DNA of 64,000 nt, taken from assembly GCA_017624235.1 (NCBI GenBank), contig JAGANL010000006.1:173524-237523 (forward strand), given 5' to 3'. Shown here piece after piece: positions 54,283-63,907 of the stretch. The position numbers and the translations under genes were made by a program. The stretch's first letter is position 1, and each line of letters begins with the position of its first letter. Under the pieces are notes generated by a model, which was not told the DNA's origin, made no database searches, and was given only the letters and a program-made list of their open reading frames with translations. The DNA comes from Lachnospiraceae bacterium. GTDB taxonomy: Bacteria; Bacillota; Clostridia; Lachnospirales; Lachnospiraceae.

Positions 54283-55224
54283 ATGAAAATCGTATTTATG
54301 GGAACACCGGATTTTGCGGTGGGAGCGCTGGAAGCAATCGTACAGGCCGGACATGAGGTGACCTGTGTGGTGACACAGCCGGATAAACCCAAAGGACGCG
54401 GTAAGGAGATGCAGTATACACCGGTCAAGGAATGTGCACGGAAATATCAGATTCCAGTTTTTCAGCCGATGAAGATCAAGCAGCCGGAAGAAATTGCTGT
54501 ACTGCGCAGCTATGAGGCGGATATTTATGTAGTGGCGGCATTTGGTCAGATTCTTTCACAGGAGATTCTTGATATTCCAAGATTTGGCTGTGTGAATATT
54601 CATGCGTCTCTTTTGCCGAAGTACCGTGGCGCTGCGCCGATTCAAAGAGCGTTGATTGACGGGGAGAAGGAAACCGGTGTGACCATCATGCAGATGAACG
54701 CAGGACTGGATACTGGGGATATGCTGACCAAAACGGTGGTGCCGATTCTGGACACGGATACCGGAGAAAGCCTGCATGATAAGCTGAGTGCTGCCGGGGC
54801 TGAGCTGATCGTAAAGACGCTGCCGATGATTGAGGCGGGGGAAGTGATTCCCGAGAAGCAGGATGATACTCAGTCTACCTATGCAAAAATGCTGAATAAG
54901 TCCATGGGAAGGATTGATTGGAGCCGTCCGGCGGTGGAAATCGAGCGGCTGGTCAGAGGACTGAATTCATGGCCCTCTGCTTATACTTCATTCCATGGGA
55001 AAAATCTGAAGATATGGGAGTCAAGAATTGCCAGGGAGGCAGAAAACGGCACAAATGCAGAGCCGGGATGCGTGGTTTGGGTGGATAAGGAATCCTTTAC
55101 GGTACAGACAGGTGAAGGTGCCTTATGCATTACCAATGTACAGATAGAAGGCAAAAAGAGGATGCCGGTAAAAGATTTTCTGTTAGGCTATAAAATTGAA
55201 ACGGGCGAAAAGCTCGGTGTCTGA
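54283..55224 (+). CDS. fmt: Methionyl-tRNA formyltransferase
   Basis: A 313-residue protein. MKIVFMGTPDFAV at the start, NIHASLLPKYRGAAPIQ (catalytic Asn-His) and GVTIMQMNAGLDTGDML are diagnostic. A C-terminal OB-like domain follows. It formylates initiator Met-tRNA using 10-formyl-tetrahydrofolate, tying to the folate operon metabolically. RBS GAGGATGGTG. Confidence 0.96.
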   Translation: MKIVFMGTPDFAVGALEAIVQAGHEVTCVVTQPDKPKGRGKEMQYTPVKECARKYQIPVFQPMKIKQPEEIAVLRSYEADIYVVAAFGQILSQEILDIPRFGCVNIHASLLPKYRGAAPIQRALIDGEKETGVTIMQMNAGLDTGDMLTKTVVPILDTDTGESLHDKLSAAGAELIVKTLPMIEAGEVIPEKQDDTQSTYAKMLNKSMGRIDWSRPAVEIERLVRGLNSWPSAYTSFHGKNLKIWESRIAREAENGTNAEPGCVVWVDKESFTVQTGEGALCITNVQIEGKKRMPVKDFLLGYKIETGEKLGV

Positions 55225-55255
55225 GTGATAACAGAGTAAAAAGGAGTGATACAGC

Positions 55256-55969
55256 ATGCCATATTATGGATATTACGGATTCTTCTATGATCCGACTTAT
55301 ATTTTGGTATTAATAGGAATTTTGCTGACCGTGTTTGCGTCTGTCAAGGTAAACAGCACCTACAGCAAATATGCGAGAGTACGCAGCATGTCCGGGATGA
55401 CCGGGGCAGAGGCTGCACAGAGAATCCTGTGGAATGCGGGGATTCAGGATGTACGTATCGAGCACGTCAGAGGAAGCCTGACCGATCACTATGATCCGTC
55501 GGCAAAGGTACTTCGTCTGTCGGATGCGACCTATGGTTCCAATTCAGTAGCAGCAGTCGGTGTAGCGGCTCACGAATGCGGACATGCCCTACAGCACAAG
55601 GAGGGGTATGCGCCGTTAAGCATACGTTCTGCACTGGTGCCTGCAGCCAACATCGGTTCCAGACTGGGTGTACCGATTATTCTGCTGGGATTGTTGTTTG
55701 GATCGGGCGGTATTCTGATTAATATCGGTATCTGGGTATTTTCCTTGTCGGTATTGTTTCAGGTGGTGACGCTTCCGGTAGAATTTAATGCTTCCAGCCG
55801 GGCTATGAAAATGCTGGAGGGCTATGGAATCCTTGGAGGTCAGGAGCTTTCCCAGTGCAGGAAGGTACTAAGCGCCGCGGCCCTGACCTACGTAGCTGCA
55901 GCCGCAGCATCCCTGCTGCAGCTTTTAAGGCTGGTTCTTTTGTTTGGAGGAAGAAGGGACGATGACTAA
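55256..55969 (+). CDS. Membrane zinc metallopeptidase (YugP/PF04298)
   Basis: A 237-residue membrane protein. A hydrophobic N-terminal span (about 15-32), the zinc motif AAHECGHALQH (near residue 104), two C-terminal spans (about 140-170) and a final hydrophobic helix are seen. It matches the Zn_peptidase_2 family (YugP), of unknown physiological substrate, and is commonly found next to fmt and rsmB as here. RBS AAAAAGGAG. It overlaps rsmB by 8 bases. Confidence 0.9.
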   Translation: MPYYGYYGFFYDPTYILVLIGILLTVFASVKVNSTYSKYARVRSMSGMTGAEAAQRILWNAGIQDVRIEHVRGSLTDHYDPSAKVLRLSDATYGSNSVAAVGVAAHECGHALQHKEGYAPLSIRSALVPAANIGSRLGVPIILLGLLFGSGGILINIGIWVFSLSVLFQVVTLPVEFNASSRAMKMLEGYGILGGQELSQCRKVLSAAALTYVAAAAASLLQLLRLVLLFGGRRDDD

Positions 55970-57344
55970 GGAAGCGTCGCGAGGAACACGGGCCATTGTA
56001 CTGGATATGCTGATGGAAATTACATCCGGTCAAAGCTACAGTCATATGGTCATAAAAAACGTGCTGGATAAATATAATTATATGGATGCCCAGGAAAAGG
56101 CCTTTGTGAAAAGGCTGACGGAAGGTACGCTGGAGCGGCAGATACAGCTCGATTATATACTCAACCAGTTTTCCAAAACAACGGTGACGAAAATGAAGCC
56201 CCTGATTCGCAATCTTTTGCGTATGAGCGTATATCAGCTGCTGTTTATGGATCGCATACCGGACAGCGCCGTGTGCAATGAGGCGGTCAGGCTGGCTGAG
56301 AAAAGAAAATTTCATACGCTGAAGGGCTTTGTCAATGGTGTGCTTCGGAATATTGCACGAAACAAGGAAAACATCCGTTATCCTGACAGGGAAAAGGAAC
56401 CGTTATCCTATCTGTCCGTGATGTATTCTATGCCGGAATGGATTGTAAAAATGTGGATGGCGGATTATGGAACGGAGACAACGGAAAGGATGCTGGAGGC
56501 GCTGCTGCAGGAGCATCCTGTGACGATTCGGCTGCGTGAAAATCTGACAGAGTCCGAAAAGACGTCTGTTCTTGACGGACTGAAGGCAGCGGGAGCAGAG
56601 CTCAGGCAGCACCCATATCTGCCGTACGCTTTTGTGCTGACCCATGCAGAAGGCATGAACAAGCTGGCACCTTTCCGGGAGGGAAAGATTTATGTGCAGG
56701 ACGTCAGTTCCATGTTCGTGGCAGAATGTGCGGGTATCAGGCCCGGTGACAGAGTGCTGGATGTCTGTGCAGCGCCGGGAGGAAAGAGTCTTCATGCAGC
56801 AGATAAGCTGCTTGCGGTCGGGGATACACGAGGCTGTGTGGAAGCCAGGGATGTATCGGAGGAAAAGACAGAGCTGATCAGGCAAAATGTAGAACGTCTT
56901 GGACTTTCCAATGTGATGGTGCGTGTGCAGGATGCAGTCGTAGCGGAGGTATCGTCGGAAGAGTCGGCGGATGTTCTGTTGATGGATGTACCCTGCTCAG
57001 GACTTGGAGTCATCGGTAAAAAACGCGATATCAAATATAACGCAGATCCGGAGAGAATGCCGGAGCTTGTAAAGCTGCAGAAGGATATTTTGCGGGCCTG
57101 TATACCCTATGTCAAAAAGGGCGGAACGATTCTGTTTTCTACCTGTACGATTCACAGGGCAGAGAATGAGGAGCTGCTTCAATGGATGCTTCAGGAGTTT
57201 CCGCTCTCCTTACAGAGTCTGGATGAGTTTCTTCCGGCAGAGCTTCATGGAGAGACAACGTCAAAGGGTTATCTGCAGTTTCTGCCGGGCATACATCAGA
57301 CGGACGGATTTTTCCTGGCGAAGCTGCGCCGGAGGGAAGAATGA
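55962..57344 (+). CDS. rsmB: 16S rRNA m5C967 methyltransferase RsmB
   Basis: A 460-residue protein. An N-terminal NusB-like RNA-binding domain (about 1-130) joins a SAM methyltransferase domain with VLDVCAAPGGKS, DVPCSGLGV (catalytic Cys) and FSTCTIHRAENE (second Cys). It methylates 16S rRNA C967. ATG 55962 lies in the 3' end of the peptidase gene with GGAGGAAGAAGGG upstream. It overlaps rlmN by 4 bases. Confidence 0.94.
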   Translation: MTKEASRGTRAIVLDMLMEITSGQSYSHMVIKNVLDKYNYMDAQEKAFVKRLTEGTLERQIQLDYILNQFSKTTVTKMKPLIRNLLRMSVYQLLFMDRIPDSAVCNEAVRLAEKRKFHTLKGFVNGVLRNIARNKENIRYPDREKEPLSYLSVMYSMPEWIVKMWMADYGTETTERMLEALLQEHPVTIRLRENLTESEKTSVLDGLKAAGAELRQHPYLPYAFVLTHAEGMNKLAPFREGKIYVQDVSSMFVAECAGIRPGDRVLDVCAAPGGKSLHAADKLLAVGDTRGCVEARDVSEEKTELIRQNVERLGLSNVMVRVQDAVVAEVSSEESADVLLMDVPCSGLGVIGKKRDIKYNADPERMPELVKLQKDILRACIPYVKKGGTILFSTCTIHRAENEELLQWMLQEFPLSLQSLDEFLPAELHGETTSKGYLQFLPGIHQTDGFFLAKLRRREE

Positions 57345-58411
57345 TGCAGAATGAGATTAGAAAAACAGATATCAAATCCCTGACACTGGAGGAACTGAAG
57401 GAGCAGATGGTTCTGCTTGGAGAAAAGCCGTTTCGTGCAAAGCAGATGTATGAATGGATGCACAAAAAGCTGGCGCGGAGCTTTGACGAAATGAGCAATC
57501 TGTCAAAGGATTTTCGGGAAAAGTGCAGAGAGAGTTTTGCATATACTTCTTTACGTGTGGTACGTGAGCAGGAATCGCAGCTAGACGGCACAAAAAAGTT
57601 TTTGTTTGAGCTTTCGGACGGTAATCTGGTAGAAAGTGTCTGGATGCGGTATAAGCATGGTAATTCGGTCTGTATTTCTTCCCAGGTGGGCTGCCGGATG
57701 GGCTGCCGTTTCTGTGCGTCTACACTGGACGGACTGGAGCGCTCCCTGCTGCCGTCTGAAATGTTAGATCAGATTTATGCGATTACGCTTCTGACCGGGG
57801 AAAGGGTATCGAACGTGGTTGTGATGGGGACTGGGGAGCCGCTTGATAATTATGATAACCTGCTTCGGTTCATCGAACTTCTGACCGATGAAAACGGCCT
57901 GAATGTCAGCCAGCGGAATGTGACCGTATCCACCTGTGGAATCGTACCGAAAATGAGAGAGCTGGCACAGGAGAAGCTGCAGATTACACTGGCACTTTCT
58001 TTACATGCCCCAACGGACGAGAAGCGGAGGAAGCTGATGCCGATTGCAAACCGCTATTCGGTAGCAGAACTGATGGAGGCCTGCGCCTATTATTTTGAGC
58101 GGACCGGAAGGCGCATTACCTTTGAGTATTCCCTGGTGGCCGGAGTCAATGACAATAAGGAGGAAGCAAGAGAGCTTGCCGCGCTGATCGGACATCTGAA
58201 CTGTCATGTCAATCTCATTCCGGTCAACCCGATTGAGGAGCGGGATTACAGGGAATCGAGCCGTACCGCAGTGCTCGGTTTTCAAAAGGAACTTGAAAAA
58301 AACAAAATTAATGTTACTATTAGAAGAGAAATGGGTCGGGATATCGACGGGGCCTGTGGACAGCTCAGACGCAGACATACGAAGAATATAGTGGAGGATG
58401 TGACGTGTTAA
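57341..58411 (+). CDS. rlmN: 23S rRNA/tRNA adenine-C2 methyltransferase RlmN
   Basis: A 356-residue radical SAM enzyme with the CxxxCxxC motif in GCRMGCRFCAST (near residue 120). The catalytic Cys near the C-terminus is in DIDGACGQL (the methyl-carrying site), and VVMGTGEPLDN is present. It methylates A2503 of 23S rRNA and A37 of some tRNAs. Start ATG 57341 overlaps rsmB; ATG 57344 is equally possible. It overlaps prpC by 7 bases. Confidence 0.95.
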   Translation: MMQNEIRKTDIKSLTLEELKEQMVLLGEKPFRAKQMYEWMHKKLARSFDEMSNLSKDFREKCRESFAYTSLRVVREQESQLDGTKKFLFELSDGNLVESVWMRYKHGNSVCISSQVGCRMGCRFCASTLDGLERSLLPSEMLDQIYAITLLTGERVSNVVVMGTGEPLDNYDNLLRFIELLTDENGLNVSQRNVTVSTCGIVPKMRELAQEKLQITLALSLHAPTDEKRRKLMPIANRYSVAELMEACAYYFERTGRRITFEYSLVAGVNDNKEEARELAALIGHLNCHVNLIPVNPIEERDYRESSRTAVLGFQKELEKNKINVTIRREMGRDIDGACGQLRRRHTKNIVEDVTC

Positions 58412-59148
58412 AGACGTTTTCCATAACAGACATTGGAAGAAAAAGAAAATTGAATCAGGACTATGTGTATAGCTGTGAACAGCCGATTGGTAATCTGCCA
58501 AACCTGTTTTTGGTTGCGGACGGCATGGGCGGACACAATGCCGGTGACTATGCGTCCAAATATACGGTGGAGACGATTGTAGAGGAAATCAGCCGGTCTT
58601 TTGAGAAAAATCCGGTCAGGATCTTACAGAAGGCCATTGAGAAGGCGAATACACATATCCGGGAAAAAGCCATGGAGGAGGAAGCTCTTGCCGGCATGGG
58701 AACAACGGTGGTGGCAGCTACCTGCATGGGAAAGTACCTGCAGGTGGCAAACGTAGGGGACAGCAGACTCTATGTGGTGAATGATAAGATTACACAGATT
58801 ACAAGAGACCATTCTCTCGTAGAAGAGATGGTACGGATGGGTGGTATCGATAGAGAAAGTGCCAGAAACCATCCGGATAAAAACATTATTACACGGGCAG
58901 TCGGAGCACAGGATACGGTGGAGGTCGATTTCTTCAGCGTGGAGCTTTCCGTAGGGGATATTGTGTTAATGTGTTCGGATGGCCTGACGAATATGTTAGA
59001 GGATGAGGAAATCCGCATGATCTTAAGCGGTCAGCGGGATATTGTGGAAAAAGCAGAGGAGCTTATCAAAGCAGCCAACAATAACGGCGGAAAGGATAAT
59101 ATTGCAGTTATTATTATCGAACCGTTCGCAGATGAGGTGAAAGAATGA
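58405..59148 (+). CDS. prpC: PP2C-type Ser/Thr phosphatase (PrpC/Stp)
   Basis: A 247-residue PP2C phosphatase. KLNQDY, VADGMGGHN, GTTVVAA, NVGDSRLY, DGLTNML and the final DNIAVIII motifs provide the two-metal site. It reverses phosphorylation by the PASTA kinase encoded next. The start is GTG 58405 after GGAGG; it overlaps both neighbours by a few bases. Confidence 0.95.
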   Translation: MLKTFSITDIGRKRKLNQDYVYSCEQPIGNLPNLFLVADGMGGHNAGDYASKYTVETIVEEISRSFEKNPVRILQKAIEKANTHIREKAMEEEALAGMGTTVVAATCMGKYLQVANVGDSRLYVVNDKITQITRDHSLVEEMVRMGGIDRESARNHPDKNIITRAVGAQDTVEVDFFSVELSVGDIVLMCSDGLTNMLEDEEIRMILSGQRDIVEKAEELIKAANNNGGKDNIAVIIIEPFADEVKE

Positions 59149-61307
59149 TCAAAATAGGAATGCTAATCGGCGATCGCTATGAAATACTGGAAAAAATCGG
59201 CACCGGCGGCATGTCTGATGTATATAAAGCAAAATGTCACAAGCTGAACCGGTTTGTGGCGGTAAAAGTGTTGAAACAGGAATTCAGTGAAAATACCAAT
59301 TTTGTTTCCAAGTTCCGGATTGAGGCGCAGGCAGCCGCCGGGCTGATGCATCCCAATATTGTAAATGTGTATGATGTCGGGGAAGAGAACGGCATCTATT
59401 ATATTGTCATGGAGCTGGTAGAAGGTATCACGCTGAAAAAATATATTGAGAAGAAAGCAAGGTTATCCGTGAAGGAAGCAGTGACCATAGCCATTCAGGT
59501 TTCCATGGGAATTGAAGCCGCACACAATAACCATATCATACACCGGGATATCAAACCCCAGAATATTATCATTTCCAAAGAAGGAAAGGTAAAGGTAACG
59601 GATTTTGGTATTGCCAAGGCAGCAACCAGCAATACGATTACTTCCAATGTGATGGGAAGCGTGCATTATACTTCGCCGGAGCAGGCCAGAGGCGGTTACA
59701 GCGATGCAAAAAGTGACATCTATTCTTTGGGTATTACCCTGTTTGAAATGCTGACTGGACGTGTTCCGTTCAATGGGGAGACAACGGTAGCCATTGCCAT
59801 TAAGCATATTCAGGAGGAGATGCCCTCTCCACGTGAGTTTGTACCGGAGATTCCAATCAGTGTAGAGCAGATTGTATTCAAATGTACACAGAAGAGTCCG
59901 GACAGGCGTTATCAGTCCATGGCAGAGCTGATTGAGGATTTGAAGCGTTCTCTGATCAGCCCGTACGAGGATTTTGTAAAAGTGATCGATGTGGATGGAA
60001 ATGGCGAGACGAAGGCGATTTCCGACAGTGAATTTGAACGGATCAAGAAGCAGTCAGCCAGACGGGATGATTATGAGGAAACGCTGCGGTTAAATGAGCC
60101 GGGAAGAGGTTCCCAGCAGGGCGGAAAGGCCGGACCGACGAAGCAAAAACAGACAAGGTCTGCCAACAGACCTCAGAGGCCGGTACGGAACAATGAGCCG
60201 GAAGAGGAAATTTATGAAGAATATAATCCCAGAATGGAAAAGCTGACTACCGTACTGGCAGTCATTGCAGCAGTTATCATCGGACTGATTGTCATCTTTT
60301 TGGCAGGAAGGGCATTTGGATTGTTTGGCCCGGATACCTTCAGCGGGCTTCCGTTTTCCGGCGAAAGCGGACAGGGAGTCATGCCGAATATAGTAGGTAA
60401 GACGTTGGAAGAGGCTAAGACAGAGCTTCGTAAGGCAGGAATTGATTATGAGATCAGCTATGAGGAATCGGGAAAATATGCGGCAGATGTGATTATGTCT
60501 GCCAGTGTGGCAGCCGGTGAGAAGGTCAGTGCCAATAAAACGGTAGAGGTCATTGTCAGCGCCGGGCAGAATGGAGTTTCCATTCCGGATGTGACAGGAA
60601 AGACCGAGGCAGAGGCTACGGCTGCACTGGAAAAGGAAGGGTTTGTCGTAAATAAGGCGGAGGGCAATTCCGATACCGTCCCGAAGGGAAGCGTCATGTC
60701 CCAGTCACCACAGGGTGGCGAGAAGGCACCTCTGGGTTCTGCCATCATTATTACCATCAGTGCAGGCTCGGATAACAGCAACAAGGTAGCTATGCCGCAG
60801 CTGCTTGGCCTATCCGAGATGGATGCGACCGTCCAGCTGACAGAGCTTGGACTTACGGTCGGCAAGGTGGAGCAGGTCAACTATGAGGATGCGGCCTATA
60901 TCGGTCTGGTCTGCTATCAGAGTTACTCGGTTGGAGAATATGTGGAGCTTGGAACCGCGGTGGATATTCAGGTGAGCATAGGGCCGGAACATGGCAGATT
61001 CAGCTACAATGCCAGCATCGACTCTCCGGCGGCAGAGGATCCACAGTACCAGTCCGGTACATCGACGCAGGTGATTCTGACGACTGCAGAGGGAATCGAG
61101 TTGATGCGCACTACGACCTCTTCCTTCCCAATTGCGGTGAATTTCAGTGGAATTGAGGGCTCCGGCGTTGGAATTATTACATTCGTCTATGATGTAACAA
61201 CGGATTCCTCCACAACCACTGATGAGGACGGCAATACGGTAAATATGCCGGGAACCACACAGCAGAAGACAACACAAAGAGCTGTCACATTTACACCGGA
61301 ATCTTAG
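59145..61307 (+). CDS. prkC: PASTA-domain Ser/Thr kinase (PrkC)
   Basis: A 720-residue membrane kinase. The N-terminal kinase domain (about 12-270) has GTGGMSDVY, VAVKVL, HRDIKPQN and DFGIAK. A juxtamembrane linker leads to one span (about 366-390), then three extracellular PASTA repeats (starting near 410, 478 and 548) that bind peptidoglycan fragments. A Thr/Ser-rich extra domain (about 620-720) ends it. It signals cell-wall state, and PrpC is its phosphatase. Confidence 0.95.
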   Translation: MIKIGMLIGDRYEILEKIGTGGMSDVYKAKCHKLNRFVAVKVLKQEFSENTNFVSKFRIEAQAAAGLMHPNIVNVYDVGEENGIYYIVMELVEGITLKKYIEKKARLSVKEAVTIAIQVSMGIEAAHNNHIIHRDIKPQNIIISKEGKVKVTDFGIAKAATSNTITSNVMGSVHYTSPEQARGGYSDAKSDIYSLGITLFEMLTGRVPFNGETTVAIAIKHIQEEMPSPREFVPEIPISVEQIVFKCTQKSPDRRYQSMAELIEDLKRSLISPYEDFVKVIDVDGNGETKAISDSEFERIKKQSARRDDYEETLRLNEPGRGSQQGGKAGPTKQKQTRSANRPQRPVRNNEPEEEIYEEYNPRMEKLTTVLAVIAAVIIGLIVIFLAGRAFGLFGPDTFSGLPFSGESGQGVMPNIVGKTLEEAKTELRKAGIDYEISYEESGKYAADVIMSASVAAGEKVSANKTVEVIVSAGQNGVSIPDVTGKTEAEATAALEKEGFVVNKAEGNSDTVPKGSVMSQSPQGGEKAPLGSAIIITISAGSDNSNKVAMPQLLGLSEMDATVQLTELGLTVGKVEQVNYEDAAYIGLVCYQSYSVGEYVELGTAVDIQVSIGPEHGRFSYNASIDSPAAEDPQYQSGTSTQVILTTAEGIELMRTTTSSFPIAVNFSGIEGSGVGIITFVYDVTTDSSTTTDEDGNTVNMPGTTQQKTTQRAVTFTPES

Positions 61308-61317
61308 AGAGGCTGCC

Positions 61318-62196
61318 ATGCAGGGAAAGATAATCAAAGGAATTGCAGGGTTTTATTATGTGCATGTAGAGGGGAAGGGCATCTATGAATGCAAGGCCAA
61401 GGGTGTGTTCCGAAAGAATCACAAAAAACCGTTGGTCGGGGATGACGTTCGTCTGGATGTGCTGTCGGAGGAAGACAAGCTGGGAAATATCGTTGAGCTT
61501 CTGCCACGAAGAAATGATTTGATTCGTCCGGCTGTAGCCAATATCGATCAGGCTCTTGTTATTTTTGCTGCCGCCAGACCCGAACCGAATTTTAACCTGC
61601 TGGATCGTTTCCTGATTATGATGGAAAGACAGGGATTACACAGTACGATCTGCTTCAATAAGCTGGATATCGTGACAGAGAAGGAAAAGGAAAGGCTGCG
61701 GAGCATTTATGAACCATGCGGCTATCGGGTATTGTTTGCGAGTGCCGTACAAAAGGACGGCATCGATGAACTGAAAGAGATCCTGTTTCATAAGACGACT
61801 GCGGTGGCAGGGCCCAGCGGTGTGGGGAAATCCTCTCTTGTTAATACGCTGCAGAGCCATACCAGGATGGAAACCGGCGCTATCAGTGAAAAGATAGAGC
61901 GCGGCCGTCATACGACCCGCCATACGGAGCTGATTTCCATTGCGGAGAATACGTATATTATGGATACGCCCGGCTTCAGTTCGCTGCATCTGGCGGATAT
62001 GGAGAAGGAAGAACTGAAGGATTATTATCCGGAATTTGTACGGTATGAGGAACGATGCCGCTTTCAGGGCTGTGTACATGTTCATGAGCCGGACTGCGCA
62101 GTAAAGGCGGCTTTAGAGGAAGGCACAATCAGCCGGACAAGATACGATAATTATGTGCTGCTTTATGAAGAATTAAAGAACAGACGGCGGTATTAA
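61318..62196 (+). CDS. rsgA: Ribosome small-subunit GTPase A
   Basis: A 292-residue circularly permuted GTPase. An OB-fold (to about 70) is followed by G4 FNKLDIV, G1 GPSGVGKSS and G3 DTPGFSS in permuted order, and a C-terminal zinc motif CRFQGCVHVHEPDC. It acts late in 30S maturation. Position directly after prkC is conserved in Firmicutes. RBS AGAGAGG. Confidence 0.96.
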   Translation: MQGKIIKGIAGFYYVHVEGKGIYECKAKGVFRKNHKKPLVGDDVRLDVLSEEDKLGNIVELLPRRNDLIRPAVANIDQALVIFAAARPEPNFNLLDRFLIMMERQGLHSTICFNKLDIVTEKEKERLRSIYEPCGYRVLFASAVQKDGIDELKEILFHKTTAVAGPSGVGKSSLVNTLQSHTRMETGAISEKIERGRHTTRHTELISIAENTYIMDTPGFSSLHLADMEKEELKDYYPEFVRYEERCRFQGCVHVHEPDCAVKAALEEGTISRTRYDNYVLLYEELKNRRRY

Positions 62197-62367
62197 GGGA
62201 AGTGTCCGTCGGTTGGTTGGGAGCAGCTGATTTTACTGCAAAGTCATATAATCCTAGGCTGATTCTGTGGTTTTGCTGACATAAATGGATGGAAGATGCT
62301 GGCAAAAGCATTGAACAAATGTCTGGGAAAAGGGGACGGCTGTTGATGAAGCTGGAAGGAGATACAA

Positions 62368-63687
62368 ATGATCATATTACAGTGGTGCAAAGTGCAGATT
62401 ATGAGTCTGCTGATTTTGATGTACATTGGAATTGTTTATATCAAAGAAGAAAAAAGTATTTCTGCCATTACGAAAAAAACAAATTGCAACAGGATTTTTG
62501 ATGCACTTTTTGTGGTATCGGAACTGGCAGTATTTTTTGACGGGGTAACCGCCTGCACCGTAAACTTTTTAGAACAGGTTCCAAGAGGGGTCAATCTATT
62601 GGTCCACTTGGGGATGTTTGTGTCCTATGAGATTTATGTTGCATTGTTATTCTGGTATTGGGTATCTGTAACGGTAGGTATACCAAAAGGAAAATGGATC
62701 AAGGCAGCTTATATATTGCCCAGTGCCATTTCCATTGGTCTGACCATTTATTTTCTGCCCGGACTTCAGTTTGTTCAGGGAAAGTTTACGAATTACTCCA
62801 TGGGAGACGCAGTCTATACATGCTTTATCAGTGTGGTAATCTATTGTGTACTTACGATTGTTGTCATTGTTGCAAAACACAGATATATACCGGATAAGAA
62901 GAGGAGAAGCTTAGTTTCTACACTGATATGTATTGCTTTAATCATGTCAATCCAGATCATATTCCCGGAGTCCTTAGTATCCTGTCTGGCAGTTGTCATA
63001 ATCAACGTAGGTATTTATTTGAACATGGAAAACCCGGCCATTCATGGATTGGAATACTATCATCGTGAAATGGTGATGGGCTTTGCCACACTGGTGGAAA
63101 ATAAAGACGATAACACAGGCGGGCATATCAGGCGTTCCTCTGCTTATGCTGTTCTGATTGCCCAAAATCTGGGAAAGAGTCGGAAATATAAGTATTTGAT
63201 TACAAAGGATTTTCTGGACAATCTGGCTCAGGCTGCTCCGATGCATGATATTGGCAAAATCGGCATTCCGGATGTGATTTTACAGAAACCGGGAAGACTG
63301 ACTGCGGAAGAATTTGATAAGATGAAAGAGCATCCCGTTATTGGCGGAAAAATCATCCGGGATACCTTTGGCCATCTTTATAATGGAGAATATGAAAATA
63401 TGGCATTTCAGGTGGCAGTGTATCATCATGAAAAATGGAATGGAAAAGGATATCCGGAGGGACTTAGCGGTTTGGATATACCGCTGTGCGCTCGCATCAT
63501 GGCTGTGGCAGATGTGTTTGATGCTGTATCGGCAAAGCGTTGTTATCGAGATGCCATGCCACTCGAAGAATGCTATCGTATCATAGAAAACGGAAGAGGT
63601 GTCGATTTTGATCCTGATATTGTAGACGCATTTATGATGGATCGGGAAAAGGTAGAAGAGATTTACTATCATAAAATACAGTTGTAA
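62368..63687 (+). CDS. Membrane HD-GYP protein (probable c-di-GMP phosphodiesterase)
   Basis: A 439-residue protein. The first 220 residues form about seven membrane segments, a sensor-like region. The C-terminal HD-GYP domain has HDIGKIGIPD (near residue 292), HPVIGGKII, YHHEKWNGKGYPEG (GYP near 358) and MAVADVFDA. Such domains hydrolyse cyclic di-GMP or related dinucleotides. No GGDEF protein is nearby. ATG 62368 follows GGAAGGAG. Overlapping frames upstream are not supported. Confidence 0.88.
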   Translation: MIILQWCKVQIMSLLILMYIGIVYIKEEKSISAITKKTNCNRIFDALFVVSELAVFFDGVTACTVNFLEQVPRGVNLLVHLGMFVSYEIYVALLFWYWVSVTVGIPKGKWIKAAYILPSAISIGLTIYFLPGLQFVQGKFTNYSMGDAVYTCFISVVIYCVLTIVVIVAKHRYIPDKKRRSLVSTLICIALIMSIQIIFPESLVSCLAVVIINVGIYLNMENPAIHGLEYYHREMVMGFATLVENKDDNTGGHIRRSSAYAVLIAQNLGKSRKYKYLITKDFLDNLAQAAPMHDIGKIGIPDVILQKPGRLTAEEFDKMKEHPVIGGKIIRDTFGHLYNGEYENMAFQVAVYHHEKWNGKGYPEGLSGLDIPLCARIMAVADVFDAVSAKRCYRDAMPLEECYRIIENGRGVDFDPDIVDAFMMDREKVEEIYYHKIQL

Positions 63688-63711
63688 AAAAGGCATGCAA
63701 TATGGTATAAT
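63682..63711 (+). promoter_or_regulatory. Possible promoter at the end of the HD-GYP gene
   Basis: TTGTAA (63682-63687), an 18-base spacer and a perfect TATAAT (63706-63711). No plus-strand gene of length follows within the window; the product could be a small RNA or a gene beyond the edge. Confidence 0.4.
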
Positions 63712-63907
63712 CCTTGTTTGTATCAAAATGCGTCAGTCAAAGGACGGGAAAACCGCTATTCTGAAAGAAAAAACGGAAAGTAATGAAATATAGGGAAAGG
63801 CAGAAATTCTGGAACAGGAAAGGAATTCTGGAAAGGGATCAGGAAATATGAAATTAGGAATCGTTGGATAAACAGCCTTTTCATATCTCTATATTCCTTC
63901 ATAAACC
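63712..63907. other. Intergenic tail with no supported gene
   Basis: A-rich sequence with a near-direct repeat (GGAACAGGAAAGGAATTCTGGAA region, 63811-63834) and a weak ATATGAAA/TTTTCATAT inverted pair near 63846-63888. No open frame with a start signal was found on either strand. Confidence 0.4.

Noticed and set aside
63712-63850. Possible c-di-GMP riboswitch after the HD-GYP gene
   Set aside because: No GEMM-type conserved core could be recognised and no gene follows in the window.
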